64,000 nt of DNA from an uncultured Pelagibacteraceae bacterium (GTDB lineage: Bacteria; Pseudomonadota; Alphaproteobacteria; Pelagibacterales; Pelagibacteraceae). Both the position numbers and the translations under genes were made by a program. Location of the stretch: contig CACIWX010000001.1 in assembly GCA_902590465.1 (NCBI GenBank), positions 62,001 to 126,000 of the forward strand, written 5' to 3'. Positions 1 through 10,041 of the stretch are shown piece after piece. The notes beneath the pieces were generated by a model. It did no database searches, was not told where the DNA came from, and worked only from the letters and a program-made list of their open reading frames with translations. The number at the start of each line of letters is the position of its first letter. Position 1 is the stretch's first letter.

Positions 1-1
1 T

Positions 2-577
2 TTAATAACTTTATTTTTTTTCATTAAAAGTCCTTTACTTGCTTACAGCTCAAATCCAAAAGATTTTGTAAATGAATTAGTAAATGACGCTATTAGTAAA
101 TTATCAGATAAAAATCTAAACCAAGAACAAAAAGAAAAGTTTATTGAAGATATAGCAACAGAAAACGTTGATATAAATGCACTGGGTCTTTATACGTTAG
201 GCGAATTGAGAAAATCATCTAGTGAAAATGATATTTCAAATTTTCAAAAATCATTCGAAAAATACTTTCTTAAAAGTCTAACTTCAAGATTATCAGATTA
301 TTCATCAAACATATTTGAGATTTTAGGAGAAGATAAAAAAAGTGCTAACTACACAATGATTAATTCAAAGGTAACTCCGAAAGATGGTGGCCCTGAAATT
401 AAGATTGATTGGAGGATTTATACTAAAAATCCTGATAAACCTTTAATAAGAGATCTAATTGTAGAGGGTTTGAGTCTAGCAAGAACTCAAAAAGAGGAAT
501 TTGCTTCTATTTTAAGCTCAAATAATAATGACATTAAAGTTTTAATTTCAAAGTTAAACGAATTCGTGAGCAACTAA
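2..577 (+). CDS. mlaC: MlaC/Ttg2D-family phospholipid-binding protein, 5' truncated
   Basis: The reading frame is open from the window edge, so the true start lies upstream. The visible N-terminus is hydrophobic (LITLFFFIKSPLLAYS), like the end of a signal peptide, followed by a lysine- and asparagine-rich helical domain ending at residue 191 of the visible part. The segment LGLYTLGELRKSS and the later IDWRIYTKNP fit the MlaC family, periplasmic carriers that move phospholipids between the outer membrane and the MlaFEDB ABC transporter. The other mla genes would be expected just upstream, outside the window. The stop is 2 nt before the 3' end of a tRNA gene on the other strand. Family assignment rests on overall pattern and is moderately sure. 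Confidence 0.7.
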   Translation, partial: LITLFFFIKSPLLAYSSNPKDFVNELVNDAISKLSDKNLNQEQKEKFIEDIATENVDINALGLYTLGELRKSSSENDISNFQKSFEKYFLKSLTSRLSDYSSNIFEILGEDKKSANYTMINSKVTPKDGGPEIKIDWRIYTKNPDKPLIRDLIVEGLSLARTQKEEFASILSSNNNDIKVLISKLNEFVSN

Positions 578-579
578 TC

Positions 580-656
580 TGGTGGGCCCGCCAGGACTCG
601 AACCTGGGACCAATACATTATGAGTGTACTGCTCTAACCAACTGAGCTACAGGCCC
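580..656 (-). tRNA. tRNA with CAU anticodon, probably tRNA-Ile2 (lysidine type), possibly elongator Met
   Basis: The minus strand folds as a full cloverleaf: acceptor GGGCCTG paired with CGGGCCC, D arm GCTC/GAGC, anticodon loop CTCATAA, T arm CCAGG/CCTGG, discriminator A and an encoded CCA. The anticodon is CAU. The GGGCCTG acceptor with C4-G69 resembles alphaproteobacterial tRNA-Ile(GAU) as I remember it, which favours an Ile2 tRNA whose C34 is converted to lysidine by TilS, but elongator Met cannot be excluded. It lies 30 nt downstream of rpoD on the same strand, with a TATAAA box at 670-675 that could give it its own promoter. Confidence 0.95.
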
Positions 657-685
657 AAAACATTGCTCTTTTATATCACAATTAA

Positions 686-2551
686 TTATTTTTCTAAGAA
701 ACTTTTTAATTGTTTAGATCTGCTCGGGTGTTTAAGCTTTCTCAATGCTTTTGCTTCAATTTGTCTTATTCTTTCTCTTGTGACTGAAAATTGTAAACCT
801 ACTTCTTCCAAGGTATGATCTGTGTTCATGCCAATACCAAAACGCATCCTCAAAACTCTTTCTTCTCTTGGAGTCAAAGATGCCAAAATTTTTGTAGTAG
901 ACTCACTTAGATTTGATTGAATAGCTGTATCTAAAGGCTGTAATGCGTTTTTGTCCTCAATAAAATCTCCTAAACTACTATCCTCTTCATCTCCAACAGG
1001 TGTCTCAAGAGATACAGGTTCTTTTGCAATTTTTAAAACTTTTCTAACTTTTTCTAATGGCATTGCTAATTTTTTTGCTAATTCTTCAGGAGTTGGTTCT
1101 CTTCCAAATTCGCTCATTATTTGACGCTGAGTTCTTACAATTTTATTAATTGTTTCTATCATATGAACAGGAATTCTAATCGTTCTTGCCTGATCAGCTA
1201 TTGATCTTGTTATCGCTTGTCTTATCCACCATGTAGCGTATGTTGAAAATTTATATCCTCGTCTATATTCAAATTTATCGACTGCTTTCATTAGACCTAT
1301 ATTTCCTTCTTGAATAAGATCTAAAAATTGAAGTCCCCTATTGGTGTATTTTTTTGCAATAGAAATTACTAATCGTAAATTAGCTTCCACCATTTCTTTT
1401 TTTGCTATTCTCGACTCTCTTTCACCTTTTTGGATCCTGCTTACTAATTTCTTAAATTCACCTACTGACAAACCAATTTTTTTGCTAAATTCAACTAATC
1501 TGTCCTTAATCTCGGTAAAATCTTTTTTATATTTTTTAAAGAAAGCTTTCCAAGTTATATTTTCTTTTAAAAAGGACTCAAATTTAGGGTTTATTTCGTT
1601 TCCAACATAATATTTTAAAAATTCTTCTCGAGAAATTTTATTATCCATTGCTAACCTTAAAAGAACACCCTCTAGAGAAACAATTTTTTTATTTTCTTTG
1701 TAATGAGATTGAACCAATTCCTCAACAACATGAGGGGCTAGTTGCAAATTTTTAAAATTATCTACTAAAATCTCTTGAATTTTTTTAAAATTTTTATTTT
1801 TTGATACTGATAATTCTTTTGATGCTAATAAACATTCGAGTTTTTCAACTTGATACTTTTGAAGTTTAGAATAATTTTTATTTAATGAGTCTAAAATATT
1901 TATGATTTTAGGTTTAATTTCTTCCTCCATTTTTGCTAGTGAAACATTAAATTCATCATCTTCACTAGTTGGGTTTTCCTCTTTTTTATCTGACTCTACA
2001 TTTTTTTCTTTATCTTTTTTTAGTTTGTCTTTTTTGTTTATTTTTAATTCATCGTCATCATTCAGTGCTTCGAAATCTTCATAAGTCGAGTCAATATCAA
2101 TAATATCTCGTACTAACATCTGTTGATTTTCTATTTGTTCTTTCCATTCAAATATTTTTTTTCCTACAATAGGGCTCTGTGTTAAAGCATTTATCATTAC
2201 ATCTTTTCCAGCCTCTATTCTTTTCGCAATAGCAATTTCACCTTCTCTAGAAAGTAGCTCCACGCCACCCATCTCTCTAAGGTACATTCTAATCGGATCA
2301 TCACTTTTATCGGATGTTTTTTCTTCCGTCTGCGTATTGGATTCTTTTTTCTTATTCGATTGATATTGAGATTTTTTTTCTACTAAAGTAATCTTCTCAT
2401 CTACTAATATTAAAAATGCTCTTTCAATATTTTCACTAGAACTGTTTCTTTTTCCTAATGATTTTCCAAGTTCTTCGTAAGTTATAAAGCCTCTATGCTT
2501 TCCCTTATCAAGCAGTCTTTCGAACGATTTGGTAATTAGTTTTTCAGCCAT
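686..2551 (-). CDS. rpoD: RNA polymerase primary sigma factor (sigma-70)
   Basis: This 621-residue protein directs RNA polymerase to housekeeping promoters. Region 1.2 is visible near residues 85-115 ([20 protein letters not shown]). It is followed by a long lysine/glutamate-rich non-conserved region. Region 2 spans about 379-465, with the core-binding motif [17 protein letters not shown] and the -10-melting segment [17 protein letters not shown]. Region 3 is about 465-540 and region 4 about 555-615, with the helix-turn-helix segment [18 protein letters not shown]. Length and order match group 1 sigma factors. It is last of the yqeY-dnaG-rpoD set, 51 nt after dnaG, resembling the macromolecular synthesis operon of other bacteria, with yqeY instead of rpsU. 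Confidence 0.98.
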   Translation of the reverse strand: MAEKLITKSFERLLDKGKHRGFITYEELGKSLGKRNSSSENIERAFLILVDEKITLVEKKSQYQSNKKKESNTQTEEKTSDKSDDPIRMYLREMGGVELLSREGEIAIAKRIEAGKDVMINALTQSPIVGKKIFEWKEQIENQQMLVRDIIDIDSTYEDFEALNDDDELKINKKDKLKKDKEKNVESDKKEENPTSEDDEFNVSLAKMEEEIKPKIINILDSLNKNYSKLQKYQVEKLECLLASKELSVSKNKNFKKIQEILVDNFKNLQLAPHVVEELVQSHYKENKKIVSLEGVLLRLAMDNKISREEFLKYYVGNEINPKFESFLKENITWKAFFKKYKKDFTEIKDRLVEFSKKIGLSVGEFKKLVSRIQKGERESRIAKKEMVEANLRLVISIAKKYTNRGLQFLDLIQEGNIGLMKAVDKFEYRRGYKFSTYATWWIRQAITRSIADQARTIRIPVHMIETINKIVRTQRQIMSEFGREPTPEELAKKLAMPLEKVRKVLKIAKEPVSLETPVGDEEDSSLGDFIEDKNALQPLDTAIQSNLSESTTKILASLTPREERVLRMRFGIGMNTDHTLEEVGLQFSVTRERIRQIEAKALRKLKHPSRSKQLKSFLEK

Positions 2552-2579
2552 AAATGAATGATGAATATATATAATGACT

Positions 2580-2600
2580 AAGTATAAAAAATCTATACTT
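2580..2600 (-). repeat. AU-rich hairpin between dnaG and rpoD
   Basis: On the minus strand AAGTATA, a 7-nt loop (GATTTTT) and TATACTT form a perfect 7-bp inverted repeat two nt after the dnaG stop. No T-run follows it in the direction of transcription, so it is not a classical terminator. A role in mRNA processing or stability between dnaG and rpoD is possible, but an all-A/T stem in such an AT-rich genome may be chance. Confidence 0.3.
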
Positions 2601-2602
2601 TT

Positions 2603-4390
2603 TTATTCCCTATTTAGCTGACTTTTAAGCTTAATCAATTCAGAATAGGAGTTTTCGTCTAAGTTGTTAATTAGTTTCCGCTCTAAAGATTCTATCTTTC
2701 TTAAATTGCTTTGTTCTTTGTGATCTTTAAGCAATTCATCAAGAAGACTTGCAACCTCTTCTTCATTTTTGTTTTTTATTATTATTTTAATATTTGAATT
2801 TTCGTTTATCTCTCTAATAATTTTATTATAATCATTATTAATCTTTTTATTTATGGATTCGTTATCATTTCCTTCAATTAAGTAAGAGGTGATCTCTTTT
2901 TTTAAGCTCTCGTTTTTTTCAGCTAAAAATTCTATTTCCGATAAGTCTTCTAATTTTTTTAAAGCTATCTCTAAATAATTTAAAATAATGAACAGGATTG
3001 AAAACTCAATTATTTGTATTCTAGATAAATCTTTGCTTTTATAATGCAAAATTTTTGTTTCTTTAAGAATTTGAAAATCTTTTTTCTTTTTATACAAACT
3101 ATATTTATTATTTTGTCTTGAGGATTGAATTGGAGTTAATTTTTTAATTTTTTCAAGAAAATCTTCTAACACATACTTTTTGAGTGTTTCATCTTGAATA
3201 GAGTACGACAAGCCTTTAATTTCTTTCTCAAATTTTGAAATTTCATAAGGATTACTCTGATCAATTTTGCCAAGATGGTAATTCCAAACGAAAGATTGAA
3301 TTATTTCTTTTTCTTTCAATAAATTTGTTAATCCGTCTTTTCCTCTCTGTTTAATATAATCATCAGGATCTATTCCATCAGGCATAATAGAAAAATAAAT
3401 TTTATTTTTTTCGTTTATCAATGGAAATAATTTTTCTGCAATTCTTAAAGCAGCTTTTTGTCCACTTTCATCACCATCTAAACAAATAATTGGATTTGAA
3501 AAAAATTTCCATATCAAGCTTATTTGTCTTTCCGTCAGAGCTGTTCCTGAGTTAGCAATCACATTTTTAAAACCTGAGGAGTAAACACTCACAACATCCA
3601 TATAACCTTCTACAATTAAAACTTCATCTGTCTCTGATCTAGTATTTTTTGCTTTATCTAAATTAAAAATCGTACTTCCTTTTTTATAAAATTCTGTTTC
3701 TGGTGAGTTTATATATTTAGCTAATTTACTTTCACGAATAATTCTTCCTCCAAAAGCGATCGTTTCACCCATAATATTGTTAACAGGAAAAGTTACTCTT
3801 GAATTAAATCTGTCTATAAATTTTCCAATTTTATCATTTTTATAATACAGACCAGTTAAGTTAATTTCTTCTTCTGAATAATTTTTTAATAGCTTTTCGT
3901 AAAAATTATTTTGCCAAGGTACATATCCTAGCTGAAACTCATCAATTATATTTTTCTTTAGATCTCTTTTTAAAAGATATTCTAAAGCTTCTTTATTATC
4001 TGAACTAAATAATTGCTGATGAAAATGATTTGAATAATCTTTAAAAATATTTTTATAAGTCTGAAATCTAAGATCTTTTTTTTTATCAAAATTAGAAAAT
4101 CTATAAGGTTGCATTCCTGCCTCTGCTGCTAAAGCCCTCACAGCTTCTCCAAATCCTACAGATTTTGTTTTCATCAAAAAATCAAAAATATTTCCATGTT
4201 CACCGCTGCTAAAGCAATGATAAAATTCTTTTTCATCGTTTACAGTGAATGATGGACTTTTTTCATTCTTAAAAGGAGAGAGTCCAATAAATTCTTTTCC
4301 TCTTTTTTTTAATTGAACTGTTTTTCCTACAACTTGGGATACTTTTAATCTTAATTTTATTTCATCAAGATATTCTTTAGGATATTTCAT
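2603..4390 (-). CDS. dnaG: DNA primase
   Basis: The 595-residue protein makes RNA primers at the replication fork. The N-terminal zinc-ribbon domain (about 1-100) is present in outline, but three of the four zinc ligands of the E. coli type are replaced: S38, K41 and S62, with only C59 kept (GLSPFKNEKSPSF and YHCFSSGEHGN). The TOPRIM catalytic core is intact, with EVLIVEGYMDVV (E261) and ICLDGDESGQKAA (D305, D307). The C-terminal helicase-binding part is divergent and rich in lysine and isoleucine. From memory, zinc-ligand loss with an SPF...SSG pattern is common in alphaproteobacterial primases. Its start abuts the stop of yqeY. Confidence 0.97.
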   Translation of the reverse strand: MKYPKEYLDEIKLRLKVSQVVGKTVQLKKRGKEFIGLSPFKNEKSPSFTVNDEKEFYHCFSSGEHGNIFDFLMKTKSVGFGEAVRALAAEAGMQPYRFSNFDKKKDLRFQTYKNIFKDYSNHFHQQLFSSDNKEALEYLLKRDLKKNIIDEFQLGYVPWQNNFYEKLLKNYSEEEINLTGLYYKNDKIGKFIDRFNSRVTFPVNNIMGETIAFGGRIIRESKLAKYINSPETEFYKKGSTIFNLDKAKNTRSETDEVLIVEGYMDVVSVYSSGFKNVIANSGTALTERQISLIWKFFSNPIICLDGDESGQKAALRIAEKLFPLINEKNKIYFSIMPDGIDPDDYIKQRGKDGLTNLLKEKEIIQSFVWNYHLGKIDQSNPYEISKFEKEIKGLSYSIQDETLKKYVLEDFLEKIKKLTPIQSSRQNNKYSLYKKKKDFQILKETKILHYKSKDLSRIQIIEFSILFIILNYLEIALKKLEDLSEIEFLAEKNESLKKEITSYLIEGNDNESINKKINNDYNKIIREINENSNIKIIIKNKNEEEVASLLDELLKDHKEQSNLRKIESLERKLINNLDENSYSELIKLKSQLNRE

Positions 4391-4846
4391 TTAGTTCAAA
4401 AGTGTTTTTATAATTGCGCTTACTTTTGAAAAATCAAGAGTGTCTGCATGTTTTGCTTTCAAAACCCCCATAACTTTTCCCATATCTTTCATAGAAGATG
4501 CACCAGAAGATTTTATAGCTTCCTTACATATTTTTTTTGTCTCTTCTTCGCTAAGTTGTTTTGGTAAAAAAGCACTTATCACCTCTATTTCTTTAGTTTC
4601 ATTTTCTAAAAGTTCATTCCGTCCAGCCTTTTTATAGACCTCACACGACTCATTTCTTTGTTTAATCATTTTTTTTAAAATAGCGGTCAAATCGCTATCG
4701 GACATTTCCTTTTGATCTTTGGTTCGGCTTGCTATTTCAGCATCTTTTATGGCTGATACTACTAATCTAAGGGTTGGATAAATGTTCTTGTCCTTTGCCT
4801 TGAGTGCTTCGTTAAGTTTTTGTTCAATTTGCTTTTTTAAAGACAT
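4391..4846 (-). CDS. yqeY: YqeY/GatB-tail-like protein
   Basis: A 151-residue protein of the YqeY family, related to the C-terminal tRNA-binding domain of GatB. The N-terminal helical half has the family pattern LKAKDKNIYPTLRLVVSAIK and IKQRNESCEVYKKAGR. The C-terminal half has ISAFLPKQLSEEE and SSMKDMGKVMGVLK. The cellular role is not settled; it may act on tRNA. It sits immediately upstream of dnaG with no gap and is read divergently from carA, an arrangement I recall from other alphaproteobacteria. Confidence 0.93.
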   Translation of the reverse strand: MSLKKQIEQKLNEALKAKDKNIYPTLRLVVSAIKDAEIASRTKDQKEMSDSDLTAILKKMIKQRNESCEVYKKAGRNELLENETKEIEVISAFLPKQLSEEETKKICKEAIKSSGASSMKDMGKVMGVLKAKHADTLDFSKVSAIIKTLLN

Positions 4847-4897
4847 GTTTAAAAATTATTTTAATCACAATTCTTATCCAAAATAAAAAGAACTTTC

Positions 4898-4926
4898 TTG
4901 ACGATTTTATTACTATTTCATATGTT
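4898..4926 (+). promoter_or_regulatory. Candidate sigma-70 promoter for carAB
   Basis: TTGACG (4898-4903), a 17-nt spacer and TATGTT (4921-4926) match the sigma-70 pattern 5/6 and 4/6. Transcription would start near 4933, about 36 nt before the carA start. It occupies the same DNA as the candidate yqeY promoter on the other strand. Prediction by eye only. Confidence 0.45.
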
Positions 4927-4932
4927 GCGCAA
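4904..4932 (-). promoter_or_regulatory. Candidate sigma-70 promoter for yqeY-dnaG-rpoD
   Basis: Read on the minus strand: TTGCGC (4932-4927), a 17-nt spacer and TAAAAT (4909-4904). The -10 is 5/6 and the -35 only 3/6. The element is interleaved with the proposed carA promoter, so the two could not easily be occupied together. Prediction by eye only. Confidence 0.35.
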
Positions 4933-4968
4933 AATCATGTTTATAAGTTTTTTACTTTAACTCATGAG

Positions 4969-6162
4969 TTGTATTTGAAACCTTTTATTCAAAATATATA
5001 CTCAATTAAAAATCTTAATAAGATCGATTCCAACGCTATTCTAGTTCTACAAAACGGAAAGTTTTTTAAAGGTATTGGTTTGGGTTATCCTGGTGAAGCT
5101 ACTGGCGAAGTTTGTTTCAACACATCAATAACTGGTTATCAAGAAATAATCTCGGACCCGTCTTACGCAGACCAAATTATAAATTTTACATTTCCTCACG
5201 TTGGCAATGTAGGCACAAATCAAGAAGATCATGAGTCTGATAAAATTTGGACTAAAGGAGTTATTATAAACTCTGAAATTACAAGTCCTTCAAACTACAG
5301 GGCGCTCAAGCACTTGGATGAGTGGTTAAAAAAAAATAAAATTGTAGGTATTACTGGAATCGACACAAGAAATCTCACAAATTTTATAAGAGATAAAGGA
5401 GCTCCCAAAGGAACCATATCCTACTCGAAGAAAAGTAAATTAAATATAAAAAAACTTCTTAGACAAACACAAAAATGGAGTGGCTTGAAAAATTTAGATC
5501 TAGCTCAAAAAGTCTCTACAAAAAAGAACTACACTTGGAGGGGTTTAAAAACATGGAAAAAAGAAACAGGTTTCGTAAAAAATAATAAAAAAAAATTTCA
5601 TGTGGTCGCAATAGATTATGGAGTTAAAAAAAATATTTTAAGATATTTTTCAGACTTTAATTGTAGAGTTACAGTGGTTTCTTGCAAAACATTTGCGGCA
5701 GATATAATTAAATTAAAACCAAACGGGGTTTTTTTATCCAACGGACCAGGTGATCCAGCTGCCACAGGCAAATATGCGATACCTATAGTAAAGGAATTAA
5801 TTAAAAAAAATTTACCCATATTTGGTATCTGTCTTGGCCATCAAATTCTTGCTTTAGCTTTAGGTGCAAAAACAAGAAAAATGAGTTTGGGACATAGAGG
5901 TGCAAATCATCCGGTAAAAAATTTAATTAACGGGAATGTAGAAATTACAAGTCAAAATCATGGATTTGAAGTTGTAAAAAGCAGTTTAAAAAAAAACATA
6001 CAAATTACTCATCAATCTCTTTTTGATAACAGTGTTGAGGGAATAAAATTGAAAAACAAACCAGTTTATTCTGTGCAGTATCATCCAGAGTCAAATCCTG
6101 GTCCACAAGATAGTGTTTATTTATTTAAAGAATTTATAGAAAGTATGAAAAAAAATGCCTAA
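4969..6162 (+). CDS. carA: Carbamoyl-phosphate synthase, small (glutaminase) subunit
   Basis: The glutaminase subunit releases ammonia from glutamine for carbamoyl phosphate synthesis (arginine and pyrimidines). The N-terminal CarA domain shows [21 protein letters not shown]. The class I amidotransferase triad is visible as C288 (GICLGHQ), H372 and E374 (YHPES). No ATG is available in frame upstream of the conserved core. The TTG at 4969 is the likely start but lacks a clear Shine-Dalgarno sequence, and another TTG at 4975 is possible. The length of 397 residues is slightly above the usual 380. It overlaps carB by 8 nt, so the two subunits are coupled. Confidence 0.96.
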   Translation: MYLKPFIQNIYSIKNLNKIDSNAILVLQNGKFFKGIGLGYPGEATGEVCFNTSITGYQEIISDPSYADQIINFTFPHVGNVGTNQEDHESDKIWTKGVIINSEITSPSNYRALKHLDEWLKKNKIVGITGIDTRNLTNFIRDKGAPKGTISYSKKSKLNIKKLLRQTQKWSGLKNLDLAQKVSTKKNYTWRGLKTWKKETGFVKNNKKKFHVVAIDYGVKKNILRYFSDFNCRVTVVSCKTFAADIIKLKPNGVFLSNGPGDPAATGKYAIPIVKELIKKNLPIFGICLGHQILALALGAKTRKMSLGHRGANHPVKNLINGNVEITSQNHGFEVVKSSLKKNIQITHQSLFDNSVEGIKLKNKPVYSVQYHPESNPGPQDSVYLFKEFIESMKKNA

Positions 6163-9100
6163 AAGAAAAGATATTAAAAAAATTTTAGTTGTAGGCGCAG
6201 GTCCAATTATTATTGGTCAAGCTTGTGAATTTGATTACTCGGGTACACAAGCATGTAAAGCGCTAAAAGATGAGGGGTTCAAAGTAATTTTAGTTAATTC
6301 TAATCCAGCAACAATAATGACTGATCCAAATGTTGCAGATAAAACTTATATCGAGCCCATTACGATAGAAGTACTTGAAAAAATTCTTATAAAAGAAAAA
6401 CCTGACGCAATTTTACCGACCATGGGAGGTCAAACCGCTTTAAATTTAGCAATGGAAGCTGAAAAAAAAGGAATTCTTAAAAAATATAAAATTGAACTTA
6501 TTGGTGCTAATTCAAAAGCAATATCTAATGCTGAAGATAGAAAAAAGTTCAGAAAAAACATGATCGAGATTGGTTTAGATCTTCCTAAATCAAAAATTGT
6601 AAATAATTTTAATCAGTCCTCCCAAGCATTAAAGCAAATTGGATTACCTGCAATAATTAGACCAGCATTCACTTTAGGTGGGTTAGGCGGTGGTATTGCT
6701 AAAAATAAAAAAGAGTTCTTTAAGATAATAAAGAATGGACTGCATGAGTCACCTGTAAATCAAGTTTTAGTAGAGGAGTGTCTGGAGGGTTGGAAAGAAT
6801 TTGAGATGGAAGTAGTAAGAGATAAAAATGATAACTGTATTATTATCTGTTCAATAGAAAATTTAGACCCTATGGGCATACATACCGGAGACTCAGTTAC
6901 TATTGCACCTGCGCTTACTTTAACTGACAAAGAGTATCAAGTAATGAGAAATGCTTCTATAGCTTGCCTTAGAAAAATTGGAGTAGAAACGGGTGGATCT
7001 AATGTTCAATTTGCAATCAATCCAAAAAATGGAAGAATGGTAATTATTGAGATGAACCCAAGAGTTTCAAGGTCATCTGCTTTAGCTTCTAAAGCAACTG
7101 GGTTTCCAATAGCAAAAGTAGCTGCAAAGCTAGCAGTTGGATACACTTTAGATGAATTAAAAAATGAAATTACAAAAGTAACCCCTGCCTCTTTTGAACC
7201 TACAATAGATTATGTAGTGACAAAAATTCCAAGATTTACCTTTGAAAAATTTTCAACCTCTGCTGCAGTTTTAGGTACGTCAATGAAGTCTGTAGGTGAA
7301 GCTATGGCAATAGGCAGAAACTTTAAAGAGTCCTTACAAAAAGCTTTGGTTTCCTTGGAGACAGGTTTCTCGGGTTTAGATCAAATATTTAATCTTAATA
7401 AAAAAAAAATAGAAAAGAAACTTAAAGAAAATATTCCCAATAAAATTTTACTCGTTGCAGAGGCTATAAGAAAAAAAATCAATTTAAATAAAATACATAA
7501 ATTATCAAAAATAGACCCTTGGTTTATAAACCAAATCAAAGAAATCATAGATAATGAAATCAAAATAAAGAGGAAAGGTCTTCCAAAAACTTTCAATGAA
7601 TTCAATTATATAAAATCAATAGGATTTTCTGATAAAAAATTATCTGAACTCACAAATACTTCAGAGTCATTAATTAGAAAAAAAAGAACTGCATTAAAAG
7701 TTTTACCAGTTTATAAGAAAGTAGATACTTGTGCTGCAGAATTTAAATCTTTTACTCCGTACATGTACTCTTCTTATCAAAGAAATTTCTCTTCTTATAC
7801 AGAATGCGAGTCTGATCCCTCTAGTAGAAATAAAATTATAATACTTGGCGGAGGTCCAAACAGAATAGGTCAAGGTATCGAGTTTGATTATTGCTGTTGC
7901 CAAGCTAGTTTTGCTCTTAAAGAAGCTAAATACGAAACAATTATGGTTAATTGTAATCCGGAAACTGTATCAACTGATTACGATACAAGTGATAGACTAT
8001 ATTTTGAGCCTTTAACGGATGAATACGTCTTCAACATTATAAAAAAAGAAAAATCAAAAGGTAATTTAAAAGGAGTAATCACTCAATTCGGAGGTCAAAC
8101 TCCTATTAAACTTGCGAAATTTTTGCACGATAATAAACTTCCAATTTTAGGAACACAATATACGTCAATTGATCTTGCTGAAGATAGGGATAGATTTAGA
8201 AATCTTTTAAATAAATTAAAATTAAATCAAGCTGAAAGCGGTATTGCAAAAACTTTCCCTCAAGCAATTAAAATAGCTGATAAAATAGGTTTGCCTCTAA
8301 TGGTAAGACCATCATATGTGCTAGGTGGAAGAGCTATGGAAATAGTGTATGAAAAGAGTCAGCTTAAAAAATTTGTAAAGGAGGCATTTAAAGTTGCTGA
8401 AAAAAATCCCATCTTAATTGATAAATTTATTGATAATGCAATGGAAGTTGATGTGGACGCAATTTCGGATGGAAAAAATGTTTTCGTTGCTGGTATTATG
8501 CAGCATATAGAGGAAGCTGGAATTCATTCAGGTGACTCTGCATGCAGTTTACCTCCTGTATCAATTAAATCTTTTTTAATAAAAGAAATTGAAAATCAAA
8601 CAAAAAAATTAGCTTTAGCACTCAAAGTCAAAGGTTTCATGAATGTTCAATATGCTATTAAGAATGATAAAATTTATGTGATAGAAGTAAATCCAAGAGC
8701 CAGTAGAACTGTTCCATTTGTTTCAAAAGCAAAAAATTTGCCATTTGCTAAGATAGCTTCAAGAGTTATGGCTGGCGAAAAATTAACTAAATTTAACTTA
8801 AAAAGTAAAACAGAAGATATGTTTGCAGTTAAAGAGGCAGTATTTCCATTCAATAAATTCCCTAATAGTGATCTTTTGCTTGGTCCAGAGATGAAGTCTA
8901 CAGGTGAGGTAATGGGTTTTGATAAAAATTTTGGGATGGCTTTTGCAAAAAGTCAAATTGCAGCCTCCAACTCTCTTCCTAAAAAGGGCTTAGCTTTTAT
9001 CTCTTTGAAAAATAGTCATAAAAAAGAGGGAGTAGAATTAGCAAAACAATTGATTAAATTAAATTTTAAACTTTGCGGAACTGGTGGAACTGCTGATTAT

Positions 9101-9379
9101 ATAAATCAACATGGAATTCATTGTAAAAAAATAAATAAAGTTAATCAGGGTTCACCTCATATTGTTGATGTTCTTAACGCCAAAAAAATAGCTTTGGTAA
9201 TTAATACTGGAGGCGGCAATAGTGAAACTCAATTAAGTGATGCCGTAGCTTTAAGAAGAGCTACTCTTGCTAATAAAGTTCCATATTGTACTAATATGTC
9301 AACGGCCAAAGTTTGCCTGGAAGGAATAAAGTCTCTGAAATCGAGAGATATAAGTGTAACTTCTTTGCAAGATATTTAA
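6155..9379 (+). CDS. carB: Carbamoyl-phosphate synthase, large subunit
   Basis: At 1074 residues this matches the full-length family (about 1073 in E. coli). It has two homologous ATP-grasp halves. The first begins with [20 protein letters not shown] and the second with [20 protein letters not shown] near the middle. Ligand motifs such as [18 protein letters not shown] and [20 protein letters not shown] occupy equivalent places. The last roughly 140 residues form the MGS-like regulatory domain ([24 protein letters not shown]). It makes carbamoyl phosphate from bicarbonate, ATP and the ammonia channelled from CarA. Its TAA shares the palindrome TTAA with the stop of the opposite gene. Confidence 0.98.
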   Translation: MPKRKDIKKILVVGAGPIIIGQACEFDYSGTQACKALKDEGFKVILVNSNPATIMTDPNVADKTYIEPITIEVLEKILIKEKPDAILPTMGGQTALNLAMEAEKKGILKKYKIELIGANSKAISNAEDRKKFRKNMIEIGLDLPKSKIVNNFNQSSQALKQIGLPAIIRPAFTLGGLGGGIAKNKKEFFKIIKNGLHESPVNQVLVEECLEGWKEFEMEVVRDKNDNCIIICSIENLDPMGIHTGDSVTIAPALTLTDKEYQVMRNASIACLRKIGVETGGSNVQFAINPKNGRMVIIEMNPRVSRSSALASKATGFPIAKVAAKLAVGYTLDELKNEITKVTPASFEPTIDYVVTKIPRFTFEKFSTSAAVLGTSMKSVGEAMAIGRNFKESLQKALVSLETGFSGLDQIFNLNKKKIEKKLKENIPNKILLVAEAIRKKINLNKIHKLSKIDPWFINQIKEIIDNEIKIKRKGLPKTFNEFNYIKSIGFSDKKLSELTNTSESLIRKKRTALKVLPVYKKVDTCAAEFKSFTPYMYSSYQRNFSSYTECESDPSSRNKIIILGGGPNRIGQGIEFDYCCCQASFALKEAKYETIMVNCNPETVSTDYDTSDRLYFEPLTDEYVFNIIKKEKSKGNLKGVITQFGGQTPIKLAKFLHDNKLPILGTQYTSIDLAEDRDRFRNLLNKLKLNQAESGIAKTFPQAIKIADKIGLPLMVRPSYVLGGRAMEIVYEKSQLKKFVKEAFKVAEKNPILIDKFIDNAMEVDVDAISDGKNVFVAGIMQHIEEAGIHSGDSACSLPPVSIKSFLIKEIENQTKKLALALKVKGFMNVQYAIKNDKIYVIEVNPRASRTVPFVSKAKNLPFAKIASRVMAGEKLTKFNLKSKTEDMFAVKEAVFPFNKFPNSDLLLGPEMKSTGEVMGFDKNFGMAFAKSQIAASNSLPKKGLAFISLKNSHKKEGVELAKQLIKLNFKLCGTGGTADYINQHGIHCKKINKVNQGSPHIVDVLNAKKIALVINTGGGNSETQLSDAVALRRATLANKVPYCTNMSTAKVCLEGIKSLKSRDISVTSLQDI

Positions 9380-10041
9380 CTTTTTACTTTCCAATCAGTT
9401 TCAAAAGTAACATAGTTTATTTGGATACATCTTCTCTCTTTTTTTATCTCTTTTTTTTCCATACCATGCCAAGTGTTCGGCCCACTCGTAAAGAAATATC
9501 CATAATTATGTTTGTAGGGAACAGTTTTAACTTTATTTAGTTTTGCGTCGTAAAAATCTGTTCCTAGATTTTCTGATTCATTGTGTAAATTAACAAAAAC
9601 TATTGAAGACATTAATTTTTCTTCAATATCACAATGAGGTTTTAACCAAAAACCCTCACGGTCACAAATTACCTCTAGTCTTACAAAAGAATTGCTTAAA
9701 TCTTTTCCAATAAGTGAACCTATCTTTTTATAAACTTTAGGAGATCTCAATTCTTCAATAAATTTTGTTAAGTTAGGAAATTGACTAGAGTTTTCTTTAG
9801 TAACATAGCATCTAAGTTTTTTTGCTTTACCTCCATCTTTAATTCCTGCTCGAAAATCTCCTTCTCCACCATCAAGAGCTCTCGTTCCATCGTAATTTAA
9901 ATTTTGTTTTCTAGGATCTGCTATATCAGCATTACAAATCTCATCTATAGCATTTTGTGTTAATGGCTCATTAATTTCAAAGTGCTTAAACGGATCGCTA
10001 AATAATTTTGTTCTTTTTTCTAAAGATTTAAATAATTCCAT
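9376..10041 (-). CDS. 2-oxoglutarate/Fe(II)-dependent oxygenase family protein, substrate unknown
   Basis: A 221-residue cytosolic protein with no signal peptide. The facial triad of 2OG-Fe(II) dioxygenases is readable: H136 and D138 in [12 protein letters not shown]192 in [11 protein letters not shown], and an arginine (R203 or R204) about ten residues later that would bind 2-oxoglutarate. The N-terminal half is not recognisable. Its start lies inside the end of the upstream ELM1-family gene (14-nt overlap), so the two are probably co-translated. Possible substrates include a sugar, lipid or protein side chain; nothing in the sequence decides this. Confidence 0.75.
   Translation of the reverse strand: MELFKSLEKRTKLFSDPFKHFEINEPLTQNAIDEICNADIADPRKQNLNYDGTRALDGGEGDFRAGIKDGGKAKKLRCYVTKENSSQFPNLTKFIEELRSPKVYKKIGSLIGKDLSNSFVRLEVICDREGFWLKPHCDIEEKLMSSIVFVNLHNESENLGTDFYDAKLNKVKTVPYKHNYGYFFTSGPNTWHGMEKKEIKKERRCIQINYVTFETDWKVKS

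Noticed and set aside
2580-2600. The dnaG-rpoD hairpin as an intrinsic terminator
   Set aside because: No T-run follows the stem in the direction of dnaG transcription, and rpoD follows with no alternative promoter clearly visible.
4922-4960. A 12-codon frame (MLRKIMFISFLL) ending 8 nt before the carA start, possible leader peptide
   Set aside because: Its ATG overlaps the proposed -10 of the carA promoter, so it would lie upstream of the transcript, and it has no arginine or pyrimidine-related codon enrichment or terminator structure.
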